Shown piece by piece: positions 25,945 to 36,380 of a DNA stretch of 64,000 nucleotides (within the stretch, counting starts at the first letter, position 1; each line of letters begins with the position of its first letter). Location: positions 347,501-411,500 of the forward strand of contig NZ_AHMN02000005.1 of the NCBI RefSeq assembly GCF_000243695.2, in the 5' to 3' direction. A program made the position numbers and the translations under genes. This stretch comes from Leptospira kirschneri serovar Cynopteri str. 3522 CT (GTDB lineage Bacteria > Spirochaetota > Leptospiria > Leptospirales > Leptospiraceae). The notes below the pieces were generated by a model. It did not search any database. It saw only the letters and a program-made list of their open reading frames with translations, and had not been told where the DNA came from.

Positions 25945-26562
25945 TCAATGGAAAAATTCTTGTTGAATCACAGGATGATCTTTTAACAATTCCAATGCTT
26001 TTTGGATCAATTGTTTACCGGTTTCAGTTTGATTCCATACGTTAAGTCCAGAAGGATGTGGCAATGGAATCCAGTCTAATTGAACTCCATAAAATTCACG
26101 GGAAAAACTCTTACCGACCACGTCTTCAAGTTTGTATTTTCCAAATTCAAACAATTGATCGATCGCAAGTTTACCAATCGGAATCAAAAGTTCCGGTTTA
26201 TGAAAACGAACTTCAAATTCTAAAAATTGGGAACAGTTCTTTACTTCCACCGAATCCGGTTTACGATCTCCACTTTTTGCTTTGCCGGGAAAACATCTAC
26301 AAACGGCAGACATATTTACCTTACTTCGAAAATGCTCCTCTTCAATGCCGATTTTTTTAAACCAACCAAAAAGGGTTTTTCCAGCAGTATAGGCAAATGG
26401 CCTACCAAATCTTTCTTCGTGAATTCCGGGAGCCTGACCCAAACTAATAATTTTTGAAACGGGAATACATCCATGTACGGGATTCCCTTGCATATTAGGA
26501 CATTTTCTACAACTCAAGAGACGTTCTATATGATTTGAATATTCTAATTTCCTACTTTTCAT
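25945..26562 (-). CDS. Uracil-DNA glycosylase-like protein (family 4/5 type)
   Basis: The protein has 205 residues. The iron-sulfur type layout is visible: Cys18-x2-Cys21 near the start, Cys88/Cys90 in VCRCFPG, and Cys110. Active-site motif 1 reads GQAPGIHEERFGRPFAYTAG (42-61), similar to GEAPG of family 4 enzymes but with Gln. Motif 2 is LPHPSG near residue 170 with the conserved His. These enzymes excise uracil from DNA. The Gln in place of the usual Glu and the short length leave the exact subclass open. It is followed upstream by the STAS and galK genes on the same strand (13-bp gap). Confidence 0.8.
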   Translation of the reverse strand: MKSRKLEYSNHIERLLSCRKCPNMQGNPVHGCIPVSKIISLGQAPGIHEERFGRPFAYTAGKTLFGWFKKIGIEEEHFRSKVNMSAVCRCFPGKAKSGDRKPDSVEVKNCSQFLEFEVRFHKPELLIPIGKLAIDQLFEFGKYKLEDVVGKSFSREFYGVQLDWIPLPHPSGLNVWNQTETGKQLIQKALELLKDHPVIQQEFFH

Positions 26563-26575
26563 TCTAAAGAAAAAT

Positions 26576-27019
26576 CTAATTTAAAAGAATCTTAACCGAT
26601 TCCGCCAATGAATCCACAACCCGAATAGTGGATTTTAATTTCGTAAGTTCTAAAATTTTTTTTACGTGGGAAGAAGGAGAAAATATTGCCATTCCACCTT
26701 TTCCTTTTTCTACAAATTTTGTATGTGTATTTACAAATACGGCCAACCCGGAAGAATCAATATATCTAGTTTTTTCCATATTCACAAAAATGAATATAAA
26801 TCCTCGATCAATTAAATCGAAAAATTTTTCCTTAAGTGCGTATGCGGAGTAAAGATTGATTTCTCCGCTTATTTTTAAAATTACAGCGTTTTTTGGAAAA
26901 TTTTCGGGGAGATCTTCTTTTTGTAGGGTTACGTCCAATTCATTGATCGAAAAATCCACTTCTTCGTCTTTGAGGTTAAATGAATCTTCTGATCCCATAC
27001 CATTTCCCCCAGTTTTCAA
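26576..27019 (-). CDS. STAS-domain anti-sigma factor antagonist
   Basis: The 147-residue protein has an acidic N-terminal extension of about 40 residues and a STAS domain (about 42-146). The hallmark YIDSSGLAVFVNTH contains the serine that is phosphorylated by the partner kinase in SpoIIAA/RsbV-type proteins. It would switch an anti-sigma or phosphatase partner on or off by binding. No such partner gene is adjacent. Its start overlaps the galK stop by four bases, so it is co-transcribed with galK, an unusual pairing. The UDG-like gene follows. Confidence 0.85.
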   Translation of the reverse strand: MKTGGNGMGSEDSFNLKDEEVDFSINELDVTLQKEDLPENFPKNAVILKISGEINLYSAYALKEKFFDLIDRGFIFIFVNMEKTRYIDSSGLAVFVNTHTKFVEKGKGGMAIFSPSSHVKKILELTKLKSTIRVVDSLAESVKILLN

Positions 27020-28170
27020 ATTTCCCTGACCCCGTCAGAGATTTTAAATGAATATAATTTTAGTTCTTTTTGAAATTTATCAAAGTAACGGGTTTTTATT
27101 GTTTCAAACAAAATATTTTTCCTACCCACTTTGTCCAGTACCAAAACACAACCTCCAAAACCTCCTCCGATCATTCTTGCTCCCAGGGCTTCTTCCATTC
27201 TAAGTTCATGAACTATAAAATCAGTTTCTTTACACGAAACTTCGTAATCTTTAGAAAGTGAAGAATGACATTCAAAAAGTATTTCACCTAATTCTTGTAC
27301 GTTGCCGTTTTTTAAGTTTTCAATTGTTTTAGAAGTTCTTAATCTTTCTCCGATCACGTGTTTTGCTCGTTTTTTTTCGATTTCACTCAAACCAAAAGAA
27401 ACATTCTCTAAATCCTCCAGTTCCACCTGATAAAGCGTTTTTACAGATGATTTGTATTTCTTGATTTTTTGAAACGCAGATTCTACTTCCTTTCTGCGTT
27501 CGTTGTAAGCACTATCTTTTAGAGAATGTTTTATTTTTGAATCGATCAGATAAAATTCGCAACCTTCTAAGTCCATCTTATGAAAATCGTATTCTAAACT
27601 TTCCGTATCAAGAGCGATACAGTATTCTTTCCTCGCGGTAGAAATAATAAACTGATCCATAATTCCACAGTTGACTCCGACAAAGTGGTTCTCTGCTCTT
27701 TGGCTTAACAATGCAATCTCTTCTTTGGATAGATTCCAATTATGAATTTCAGAAAGTGCGAATGCTACTACAACTTCAAAAGCGGCAGAAGAAGATAGTC
27801 CTGCACCCTGAGGAATATTTCCCCAAACTACTAAATCGAAAAAATCGGAAACGAAATCCAGTTTTCTAAATTCCTCAATGATTCCATAAACGTAATTTAC
27901 CCAGGTATGCTTGGAATCATAAACGATGAATTCTGCTTCGATTTTTTCTTTGGAAGAAACGGAATAAATTCTGAATTTTCGAGTTTGATTTTTACGGATC
28001 GCAATTCGAATTGAAAAATCGATCGCGGCCGGTAGAACAATTCCTCCCGCATAATCCACGTGTTCGCCTATGATATTAATTCTTCCAGGAGCGGTAAAAA
28101 ATCGAATTTTCTCTTCGTTTGTTGGAAATTCTCTTTTTAGATTTTCTGCCAAGTCTTCCGGATTCATCAT
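27016..28170 (-). CDS. galK: Galactokinase
   Basis: The 384-residue GHMP kinase phosphorylates alpha-D-galactose to galactose 1-phosphate in the cytosol. The substrate motif PGRINIIGEHVDYAGG is at about 28-43, the ATP loop PQGAGLSSSAAFEV is near 118, and the third GHMP motif is ARMIGGGFGGCVLVL near 340. The catalytic Asp lies in CGIMDQFI. Length is normal. No galT or galE accompanies it. It is first of a three-gene unit with STAS and UDG-like genes. Two in-frame ATGs (ATGATG) form the start; the second is equally possible. Confidence 0.95.
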   Translation of the reverse strand: MMNPEDLAENLKREFPTNEEKIRFFTAPGRINIIGEHVDYAGGIVLPAAIDFSIRIAIRKNQTRKFRIYSVSSKEKIEAEFIVYDSKHTWVNYVYGIIEEFRKLDFVSDFFDLVVWGNIPQGAGLSSSAAFEVVVAFALSEIHNWNLSKEEIALLSQRAENHFVGVNCGIMDQFIISTARKEYCIALDTESLEYDFHKMDLEGCEFYLIDSKIKHSLKDSAYNERRKEVESAFQKIKKYKSSVKTLYQVELEDLENVSFGLSEIEKKRAKHVIGERLRTSKTIENLKNGNVQELGEILFECHSSLSKDYEVSCKETDFIVHELRMEEALGARMIGGGFGGCVLVLDKVGRKNILFETIKTRYFDKFQKELKLYSFKISDGVREI

Positions 28171-29517
28171 TTACTCTTTGATTTAAGATTTGAAACATTG
28201 TCAGAAGCTTTGATTCTAGTCAATCTTTCTCTGCGTCTTTCATTATTCAATTTTTATGGTTTGATATACGGAATATTCCGATTTACTAAATTGTGGGAAC
28301 TGCTACTTTTGATTGAAATTTTAAAAATGGCTTTTAGAGATTATTCTAAAATTTTAATAGAAATTCACTTACAAATTTATCATAAAATGCAGTAGTTCCC
28401 ACAGATTACGTTTCTTGAACTGACTAATTTTTAAATTAGTTTTCTTTTTTGTTATTCAATTTCTATAGTTTGATATGCGAAATATTCCGATTTACTAAAT
28501 TGTGGGAACTCCCATTTTTTTTCGCAAAAAGTTTTGTCATTGGGAAAAGAAATCTCTGCGCGCTATCTAACGTTAGAAAACGAGAAAGATTTTTTTAAAA
28601 GTATGAGTTCCTACAAATTTTAGAATTTATTCGTAAAATCCTGATTTGTGAGAGTTCCCACATTCAAAAAATCGATCTGCAAAATTCAGATCTTAGCTTT
28701 TTCTAGAAAAACAAATCCTAGACCTTACTTCGAATTTATGTTTCTAACGAAGTCCTCCGACAACTTAACAAAATCGAAATCGTTAGGCGAAGGTTTCAAT
28801 CTTTTTGTAGAGTTAAATATCAAATTACTACTCGGAAGTATAAAGTAGTATCAGAAAATGAATGGACGATTTTACAAAGACGTGGAAATTCTCAAAAATT
28901 CTATTACTGATCTCTATAAAATTGAGTACCGTTAATTCTATCACAAAACACTGATTCTATGTAAAATATTAGGTACTTTATTATATAGTTATGAGTAACT
29001 TGAAATCGTTGACTTTTTTGTGTGAGATCCCACATTTTAAGTTTTGAAACAGGCTTAAGAATAGTATCATTTTCATAGTGTAAACTAATGTTTATCACAA
29101 AGTGCCGTTTCAGGTAAATTCGGCAAAAGCGATTGAAGCGTAGTAAAACTCATACAGAAACCATAATACTAAAGAGTCGTAAATCATACACGGTTTTTGT
29201 GGGAACTCACACTTTTGAAGATTCAAAAATGATTGATTGTAAGATTTTAGAACAAACTCTCAGTAAATGAATATGATCTTTTTGGATTTTTCGTCAAAAT
29301 TTGATCTGAAATTTCTATAACTTATTCTCAAAATCGATTCTCTTCCAAAAATTTATACAATCTGTTTTTACACAGAAAATATCTATTGAGTAATTCTAAA
29401 CAAGAAAGACTCTGAACTTTCTTTCAGAACGTATTCTTAGTTTTCAATAAGTCCGCAAACTGGATTTTTCTTGCCGATCGATTTCATTTTTTAAAACTGT
29501 TCAAGCGTTCTTTTTTT
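28171..29517. other. Gene-free region, 1.3 kb, with internal duplication
   Basis: Several small ORFs here are repeat shadows. A segment of about 65 bp (TTGATATACGGAATATTCCG then ATTTACTAAATTGTGGGAAC) occurs at 28255-28300 and again at 28470-28510. An R5-like block lies near 28595-28660, a 96-bp dispersed repeat at 28904-28999, and the CACAAAGTGCCGTTTCAGGT segment at 29087-29137. Many GTGGGAACT motifs. The pgi promoter must be in the last 150 bp. Confidence 0.5.
28904..28999. repeat. 96-bp dispersed repeat, copy 1
   Basis: TTACTGATCTCTATAAAATT, GAGTACCGTTAATTCTAT, then GGTACTTTATTATATAGTTA up to GAGTAAC. The copy at 50690-50785 has the same length and only a few differences. Confidence 0.85.
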
Positions 29518-30864
29518 ATGATTCGACTAGAAACCAGATTCACTTCCTCTTTTATACAATCTTCTAAATTTGAACCTTTTTTGGAAAAAGCAGAATCGGC
29601 CCGACTTACACTTCATTCTTTTCAAGGAAAAGGAAACGAATATCTAGGATGGCTTTATCTTCCTAAAGAATTGAAAAATTCAGAAATCGAAAGAATGACT
29701 CAAGTCGCCGAACGTTTAAGAAATTCTTCCGAAGTAATCGTAGTGATAGGAATCGGAGGTTCTTATTTAGGATCACGGGCCGTATTGGAAGCCACACTTC
29801 CATTTTTCAAAAAACCTTCCGTCGGAAATCCAGAAATTATTTTTGCAGGACATCATCTAGAATCCAGATATTTTTCCGAACTAATAAAATACCTCGAAGA
29901 TAAAGATTTTTCGATCAACGTCATCTCTAAGTCAGGAACAACCACGGAACCTGCCATCGCGTTTCGTCTTCTTTGGGAGCTTCTCCGTAAAAAATACGGA
30001 ACTTCCGCATCTTCCAGAGTGGTCGCTACCACGGATTCATCCAAAGGAGTTCTAAAAAAATTCGCGGATTCGGAAAAACTCGACACATTTACAATTCCGG
30101 ATAACGTAGGTGGAAGATATTCCGTCTTAACTCCAGTAGGTTTATTTCCCCTTGTAGTCGCCGGAATTCCGATCAGTAAATTTATATTAGGATTTCAAAA
30201 TATTCTAAATGATCTTCATCTGGTCGCCGATCCAAAGCGCAATCCCGCTACTTATTATTCCGCGTTAAGGAATTATTTTTTATCAGAAGGAAGATATGTA
30301 GAAGTATTAGCAAATTTTAATCCTTCTCTCCGATACGTTTCGGAATGGTGGAAACAATTGTTTGGCGAAAGCGAAGGAAAAGAAAACAAAGGAATTTTTC
30401 CGGCTTCTATGGACTTTACCACCGATCTACATTCTCTAGGGCAATACATCCAAGAAGGAAAACGAATTTTATTTGAAACGGTCTTAAGCCCTTCCGAAGT
30501 TTGTTCAAATCTGACCTTAAAAACAACTCAAGATAATTTAGATTCTTTGAATTTTCTTTCTGGAAATTCTCTCGGATACGTAAACGAACAAGCAAGACTA
30601 GGAACTCTACTTGCTCATGCAGATGGCGGAGTTCCTTGCTTAGAGCTTGTATTTCCGGATATATCTCCCCAATCCTTGGGAGAATTGATGTATTTTTTTG
30701 AATATTCCTGCGCAATTTCAGGTTACTCTTTGGGAGTGAACCCATTTGATCAACCGGGAGTAGAAGCGTATAAAAAGAATATGTTCGCTCTTTTGAATAA
30801 ACCAGGTTTTGAAAAAGAAGGAGAAATACTTCGCAAAAGAATTTCAAGGAGCGAAAAACCCTAA
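29518..30864 (+). CDS. pgi: Glucose-6-phosphate isomerase
   Basis: The 448-residue isomerase matches the short bacterial form. It interconverts glucose 6-phosphate and fructose 6-phosphate; in Leptospira, which lacks effective glucose uptake, it would mainly serve gluconeogenesis and pentose supply. Signatures: [15 protein letters not shown] (about 78-92), [10 protein letters not shown] phosphate loop, and [17 protein letters not shown] with the catalytic region, then a C-terminal lysine helix in [12 protein letters not shown]. The ATG start at 29518 has no clear Shine-Dalgarno. It is monocistronic. Confidence 0.96.
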   Translation: MIRLETRFTSSFIQSSKFEPFLEKAESARLTLHSFQGKGNEYLGWLYLPKELKNSEIERMTQVAERLRNSSEVIVVIGIGGSYLGSRAVLEATLPFFKKPSVGNPEIIFAGHHLESRYFSELIKYLEDKDFSINVISKSGTTTEPAIAFRLLWELLRKKYGTSASSRVVATTDSSKGVLKKFADSEKLDTFTIPDNVGGRYSVLTPVGLFPLVVAGIPISKFILGFQNILNDLHLVADPKRNPATYYSALRNYFLSEGRYVEVLANFNPSLRYVSEWWKQLFGESEGKENKGIFPASMDFTTDLHSLGQYIQEGKRILFETVLSPSEVCSNLTLKTTQDNLDSLNFLSGNSLGYVNEQARLGTLLAHADGGVPCLELVFPDISPQSLGELMYFFEYSCAISGYSLGVNPFDQPGVEAYKKNMFALLNKPGFEKEGEILRKRISRSEKP

Positions 30865-30990
30865 TCCTTCACATCTCCAATTTGATAGAATTTTTTGAAA
30901 GAGTAACACTCAACGACAAGAATATAAGATTATAGTAAAATTTCATTTTACTGCTTGACATCTTTTTAAAATCAATAACTGGATAATTCT

Positions 30991-31311
30991 ATGAAGAGGT
31001 ACGGAAACAAAATTGGCGCCTGCGTTTTAGCGTTTTTGTTTGTATCCATTTCGTTTCCCTCTTCTAGCAATCTTCCTGGGAAGTTGCATCCCCACAAACA
31101 AACCATAGACGGGGTCGAATCCGAATACAAAGAGCCGGTTCAATTAGAAGAGGAATTCGAATTCCTACTCAGTTTCCACTCTTTGACTCATAAAGATACT
31201 TTATTCGTATTTAAAAGCAAAGTTACTTCCCTCCAGGATAGGTTCCAATTCCATTTCTGTAACATCCAAACTCTCAATCTACTGAATTTACCTCCTCCTT
31301 CCCTAGTATAA
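30991..31311 (+). CDS. Small secreted protein of unknown function
   Basis: The 106-residue protein has a signal peptide (MKRYGNKIGACVLAFLFVS, probable cut after FPSSS). The mature part has His-containing segments (KLHPHK, SFHSLTHKD), an acidic stretch, and ends LLNLPPPSLV. I do not recognise a family. Small secreted proteins with a proline-rich end sometimes precede metal-efflux operons, but no such operon follows here, only the interrupted small ORF at 31353. Codon use is fair and no dispersed repeat overlaps it, which supports a real gene. Confidence 0.5.
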   Translation: MKRYGNKIGACVLAFLFVSISFPSSSNLPGKLHPHKQTIDGVESEYKEPVQLEEEFEFLLSFHSLTHKDTLFVFKSKVTSLQDRFQFHFCNIQTLNLLNLPPPSLV

Positions 31312-31352
31312 CGAAAATTTAATCTTTTAGTTTTGCACTTTACGGGGTGAAT

Positions 31353-31574
31353 ATGTCTTATTGTCCTCTTTTAGTCGTGTTTGTTATACCTAACGTAGTT
31401 TTTTTAAGTATGAATCCTTCTTTTTATTTGGATTGAATTCTTGTTTTACTGTTTGCAACTTACGGATCTCCAAGTTTTGCCAATCCCTATTCTTCGGGCA
31501 TTCCACTCTTAGGATTGGGATTGGCATATTTTTTACCAACTTGGAATTGCTGGCCTTTTTATGGAAGTTTCTAG
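31353..31574 (+). pseudogene. Small exported-protein ORF interrupted by TGA
   Basis: ATG at 31353 has GGGGTG five bases upstream. The frame is open to 31574 except for one TGA at 31434-31436. Reading through it from the internal ATG at 31410 gives MNPSFYLD-x-ILVLLFAT, ending in YGSPSFA, a textbook signal peptide if x is Trp (TGG). A 30-residue mature part NPYSSGIPLLGLGLAYFLPT follows, rich in aromatic residues. A single TGG-to-TGA change would explain the break. Family unknown. It lies 41 bp after the 106-residue secreted protein. Confidence 0.35.
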
Positions 31575-31695
31575 ATTTATTTTTTTATGGAAAAATCAGG
31601 TCTTATAAAACGAATCACTTACTTCCGAACTCACGTTAAAATATAGATTTTGTGAGAGTTCCCGCAGATTAAGTCACATTACAAATTTTTAAACA

Positions 31696-31826
31696 TTCAT
31701 TTTTCTGAAAAAAGTTGGAATCTGAACTTTACAGATCGATTCCTAAAATGTGGGAACTACCACGTTTTTACGAACAAATTCTAAAATTACGGGAACTCAT
31801 ACTTTTAGAAAATTCTTTCTCATTTT
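31696..31826. repeat. R5 dispersed repeat block
   Basis: TTCATTTTTCTGAAAAAAGT, TGGAATCTGAACTTTACAGA, a GTGGGAACTACCAC motif, then GAACTCATACTTTTAGAAAA. A near copy is at 50483-50619; partial copies occur near 7680, 28600, 33030 and 49090. Confidence 0.7.
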
Positions 31827-31890
31827 CTCCACAAATTCACGCTAAATATCAGCGATTGTTAAAATTCTCATATTCCCTCTGTTTCCAAAA

Positions 31891-32064
31891 TTAAGAGCTT
31901 GTTCTAAAACCTCAAAGAATTTTACGCTATAATTCTTTAGAAATTTTTAATATTATGTAGTAGTTCCTGCAGATTGTCACATTTGGCAATTTGCGAACAA
32001 GTTATAATGTCGTTAAATTTTCGCAGTAGTTCCCACGTTGGACGGTTTTGGAACAAGCTCTTAA
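31891..32064. repeat. R2 inverted-repeat element, intact
   Basis: 174 bp. The left end TTAAGAGCTTGTTCTAAAAC is matched by the reverse complement of the right end TTTTGGAACAAGCTCTTAA with one mismatch. TTAA is at both ends. The interior carries GTAGTAGTTCCTGCAGATT and GCAGTAGTTCCCACG motifs. Other copies are at 50243-50425 and 63609-63735, with a remnant at 20950-21050. Confidence 0.75.
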
Positions 32065-32136
32065 TTGAATTAAAAATGGGTTTTCTTTCCAGAAAACTCA
32101 GATAGTTTTTCCCGGAAATTTTCCACTGAAGTAAAA

Positions 32137-33015
32137 ATGGACCAAGAATTTAAAAGATGGACCCGTCTTCTTAGAGCAATCGAAACGGGAACAAAAATCG
32201 AACTCGGCGGATATATACTCAACGATTCCTTTAGATCGAATTTAGAAAAGTTTGTAAAACTCTGTCTAGAAAATTATAACAAAAACGATCTGACTCCAGT
32301 GGTTTATTCCGTAATTCAAGAAATGCTTTTACAAGCGACCATTTCTAACCTGAGAGAATATTTTTGCCAGGAAAACAAAATCGATTTTTTTGATCAAAAT
32401 TCTTTCGATTCTAGTGAAGAACAATTTAGAAAATTCTTAAATACTTTAGACCCTAAAGCGGTAAGAAATTCTTTAAAGTCAAAGAATTTATTTTTAAAAG
32501 TAATCATTCGTCACAACCATACCGGGCTGGCCGCAGAAGTATTCAATAATTCTAAATCAATTCCATTTATAGAAGAACGTCTGAGAAAATACCTTGCTTC
32601 GGCAATGGAATATAAAAACTTAATGGATTATTATGATTCTTATCCGGAGGATAAGGAAGGCAGAAATCTTGGACTTGCGTTTTCAATTTTGATACTTCGT
32701 GAAACCGGCTTAAAACCGGAATTGCTTCGAATCAGCTCCGGAAAAGACGTTCATATTTCCAGATTAGAAGTTCCGTTCGGAGAAGAATATAAAAGTATTC
32801 GTAAACAAATTCTAAAATCTTCTCTTTTTACAAACGAAAGTCAAGAACCGGAACTTCCTTGGAAAACGAGCCGCTGCAGTTATTGTGGTAGAACCGTAGA
32901 CGATCGTATTTTTTTCTCAAAAATTCCAGAAGATATTCCGGTTAAAGAAATTCCGGAACCAGTTCGATCCGGAAACGGAATTTGTGCCTGGTGTCTTTCC
33001 TCTTATTTAACGTGA
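32137..33015 (+). CDS. Hypothetical protein with C-terminal zinc ribbon
   Basis: The 292-residue cytosolic protein is mostly helical (residues 1-240, with charged repeats such as RNSLKSKNLFLKVII). It ends in a zinc-ribbon-like knuckle pair: Cys247-x2-Cys250 in CSYCGR and Cys283-x2-Cys286 in CAWC, 33 residues apart. No known enzymatic motif. The final codons TTA ACG TGA are the R4 repeat edge TTAACGTGAG, so the stop codon is repeat-derived and the native C-terminus may have been a little different. It is convergent with the MurU-like gene, whose stop also lies in that repeat. Confidence 0.7.
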   Translation: MDQEFKRWTRLLRAIETGTKIELGGYILNDSFRSNLEKFVKLCLENYNKNDLTPVVYSVIQEMLLQATISNLREYFCQENKIDFFDQNSFDSSEEQFRKFLNTLDPKAVRNSLKSKNLFLKVIIRHNHTGLAAEVFNNSKSIPFIEERLRKYLASAMEYKNLMDYYDSYPEDKEGRNLGLAFSILILRETGLKPELLRISSGKDVHISRLEVPFGEEYKSIRKQILKSSLFTNESQEPELPWKTSRCSYCGRTVDDRIFFSKIPEDIPVKEIPEPVRSGNGICAWCLSSYLT

Positions 33016-33103
33016 GTTAGGCATTCTAAAATTGTAAGAACTTGTACTTTTAGAAAATTTTTTCTCAGCCGGATTCGCCCAGATTTCCTTACTCGAATCC
33101 ACG

Positions 33104-33110
<7 letters not shown>
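33007..33110. repeat. Short R4 element bridging two convergent gene ends
   Basis: Edges TTAACGTGAGTTAGGC on the left and, read in reverse, TAACGTGGATTCGAGTAAG on the right. Between them is an R5-like segment with GTACTTTTAGAAAATTTTTT. The stop codons of the genes ending at 33015 and 33104 both lie inside its edges. Confidence 0.65.
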
Positions 33111-33828
<718 letters not shown>

Positions 33829-33832
<4 letters not shown>

Positions 33833-34824
33833 TCGATCCCTTTCATAAAGTTAGAATTGGATAAGAGTTCTTCTTTTAATAGATGAAAAAATACGTAAAG
33901 TTGATCCGGAAACAAACCCACTTGAACAATTTCCAATAGATTATCAAGCGCATTCAAAACACTTTTCTTATACTTATCCATCTTTTTGTCCGCGATCAAA
34001 TAGAAATAAGAACCGAGGGCCTTGTAAGAACGTTGAAGACATTGGATGTAATAACATTCTTTGGACTTCGGAAAATTTTGTTCACTAAGATTTAGAAAAA
34101 TCTGATATAACCCCTGTCTCATCCCAAATGGTATCGGTCTATATGCGTCGTAAAGAATACTGGCAAGATCGTAAAATGGAGTCCCCATTCGCGCGTCCTG
34201 AAAATCTATCATACAAATTTGATTTTGGGAATTGATCAATAGGTTCCTTCCATGAAAGTCCCTGTGACAAAAAACTTTTACCGGGTATTCTGCAAGAAAA
34301 GCTGAACATTCTTCGATAAAAATTTTAGTTTCACTTCTTAATTGAGTTTTGAGCTGAAATTCTTTTTTGAACTTTAGATAATTGGAATATGTAAAATTAC
34401 TTTCGAAATCAAGTTTTTCTAAATCAAAATCTCTTGAACTAACCGGAGGAATCGGATTTGTCTTCTGTAATTTGACAAGTATTTCTATCGATTTTATGAG
34501 CCAATCCCTATATTCCAAATCGTCCTCGATCGAAGTCAGATCTTTTTCTCCTCCGTCAGTCATAAGAATTAAAAAATGGATCAGATCTTTCTTTAGAATT
34601 TCCGGAACTAAAAATTGTTCATGACTTAAAAAATCCGCAATCTCTACAAAGTCGTGTTGAAAACGAATGTCTTTGCAAAGGATTAAGGTTCGATCCGGAT
34701 AAACGATACGAAAGTATTTTCGATCAGAGGCTTCAAAAACGATCGGAGTAATTTTTTGAGGAAGTTTTCCAGAGAATTCCAAAAACTTCAACTCTGGATC
34801 AGTAAGAGGAATTGAAACGTTCAT
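33829..34824 (-). CDS. amgK: Aminoglycoside-phosphotransferase-fold kinase, AmgK-like
   Basis: The 331-residue APH-fold protein has the catalytic loop CHRDFHGRNLLI at 186-197 (Asp189, Asn194) and the metal-binding IDFQDA at 206-211 (Asp207), the DFQDA form seen in AmgK, which phosphorylates the anomeric hydroxyl of MurNAc/GlcNAc. The N-lobe has DRKYFRIVY and a Lys in ILCKDI. It is followed by the MurU-like gene (four-base overlap) and preceded, four bases away, by a sensor kinase gene. An alternative is a kinase for a lipopolysaccharide or capsule sugar paired with a matching nucleotidyltransferase. It is not an antibiotic-resistance determinant by any visible feature. Confidence 0.7.
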
Positions 34825-34828
34825 TATA

Positions 34829-36340
34829 TTATACCTTGTTCGGAAAAATTAAACGGAATTCGGTTCCGAAGTTCGGCTCCGATTCGATTTCGATCTTAAT
34901 TTTGTGTTGGTCCGCAATTTCCTTAGCTACAAACATCCCGAGTCCAGTTCCTTTTCCAATTCCTTTTGTAGTAAAATACGGTTGGTAAATTTTTTGAATC
35001 ACTTCTTCGTCCATTCCAACTCCGTCGTCCAAAACGGATACCACGGGATGATGGTTTTTAATATATACAGAAATTTGAATATTCCCTTGATTACCGGTCG
35101 CGTCCGCGGAATTTAATACGATATTGGAAAGTAAAAGAGAAAGTTGATCCTGGTTCGATTCCACAATCAAGGGTATCGGTTCGGGTTTAAAATGGATCTT
35201 ACAATTTTTAAGTCTGGAAGTTTTCTGAAAAACGTCGATTACACTTTCCACACATTCATTTAGATCGATCGGTTCCGAAGCCCTTTTGAAATTCTCTCCT
35301 GGTTTACCTAACTGTAAAAGATTGTTTGTAAGAGTCTTCAGTTTAACCAACTGACTCCAAGTGATCTGAATCGCCTTTTGACGAATCGGATCTGTTGCAT
35401 CCGGAAGTTTTGCGATCTCTATATGACCTTGAATCGCGGTCAAAGAATTATTAATCTCGTGTCCTATACTAGAAGCAAGAATCGAAAGAAACGCCCTACG
35501 TTCTGCATCTATAAGTTTTTCAGAAATTAAAAGTTTACTCGTTATATCTCTTGCAATTCCGGTATAATAAGTCTGACCTTCTATATCGTAGTAGCATATC
35601 GAAATTTCATAAGCTTTTACTTCCCCATTTTTACTTTTTAGATCGGCTCGACTGATTCTTGAAATTTGTCTTTTATTTTTTCTTTTTAAGAGCCGATTCA
35701 ACCGCTCCATATAAAGTTTTTCTTTCCCCACAGGTATCAGAACTTCGAAATGTTTTCCTACAATTTCTTCCTCGGCGTATCCGAAAGCGTATAATGCGGC
35801 TTGGTTTAAACCCGAAAATTTCAGTTCCCGATCCAAAGTAATTACACAATCACTAGTGGCATTAAGAATATTATAATTTTGTAAATATAAGTCCTTGGCC
35901 CTTTGTGCGAGTTTGGTATTTTCCGTTTCCGATTTAATCAGATTTTCTGCACGTTTGTCTCTGGTTTCTTTTTCTATTTTAGCTCTTTCTAATATCTCTA
36001 AAATGTTTCTGCGACGGATCGGTTTAGATATGTAATCGAATGCCCGATTGCGGACGGCTTCTTCAGCAGTGTTGAGATCGGGGTTTCCGGTCATTAAAAT
36101 GACTGGAATGTTTTCGTTAATTTTACGGATTTCTTTTACAACTTCGATTCCATTTTTACCGTTCATTACGATATCCGAAATCACCACGTCCACTTTTTGG
36201 TTCCGGATGATTTCGAGAGCGGAATCGGAATCCTTTGCGGATAGTACTTGATAACCTTCTTTGGAAATAACTCTTTCCAAAACGGTACGAATTTCAAACT
36301 CATCGTCGACTACAAGTACCGATGTAAACTTTGATTGCAT
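34829..36340 (-). CDS. REC-PAS-histidine kinase
   Basis: The 503-residue cytosolic protein has a receiver domain (1-125, Asp56 in VVISDIVMNG), a short coiled coil, a PAS domain with PAC (about 150-275; PAC part YYDIEGQTYYTGIARDIT), a histidine-containing dimerisation box SSIGHEINNSLTAIQGH near 297 and a HATPase domain (VLDDGVGMDEE, GKGTGLGMF). The receiver at the N-terminus means it probably accepts phosphate from another kinase, possibly the product of the preceding gene (40-bp gap). It is only four bases before the AmgK-like gene, so sensor and sugar enzymes are one operon. Confidence 0.88.
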   Translation of the reverse strand: MQSKFTSVLVVDDEFEIRTVLERVISKEGYQVLSAKDSDSALEIIRNQKVDVVISDIVMNGKNGIEVVKEIRKINENIPVILMTGNPDLNTAEEAVRNRAFDYISKPIRRRNILEILERAKIEKETRDKRAENLIKSETENTKLAQRAKDLYLQNYNILNATSDCVITLDRELKFSGLNQAALYAFGYAEEEIVGKHFEVLIPVGKEKLYMERLNRLLKRKNKRQISRISRADLKSKNGEVKAYEISICYYDIEGQTYYTGIARDITSKLLISEKLIDAERRAFLSILASSIGHEINNSLTAIQGHIEIAKLPDATDPIRQKAIQITWSQLVKLKTLTNNLLQLGKPGENFKRASEPIDLNECVESVIDVFQKTSRLKNCKIHFKPEPIPLIVESNQDQLSLLLSNIVLNSADATGNQGNIQISVYIKNHHPVVSVLDDGVGMDEEVIQKIYQPYFTTKGIGKGTGLGMFVAKEIADQHKIKIEIESEPNFGTEFRLIFPNKV

Positions 36341-36380
36341 AAACTCTTACACTAAACTCTATTTTACCAAAAAAAAGTCC

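Larger units (their letters stand above)
31575..32136. other. Gene-free region with R5 and R2 elements
   Basis: R4 edge near 31629 (CCGAACTCACGTTAAAATAT), an R5 block (31696-31826), an intact R2 element (31891-32064) and then the start region of the zinc-ribbon gene. The region shares both blocks with 50243-50619. Confidence 0.6.

Noticed and set aside
28198..28395. 65-codon ORF after galK
   Set aside because: Built from the internally duplicated AT-rich segment, with GTGGGAACT motifs within.
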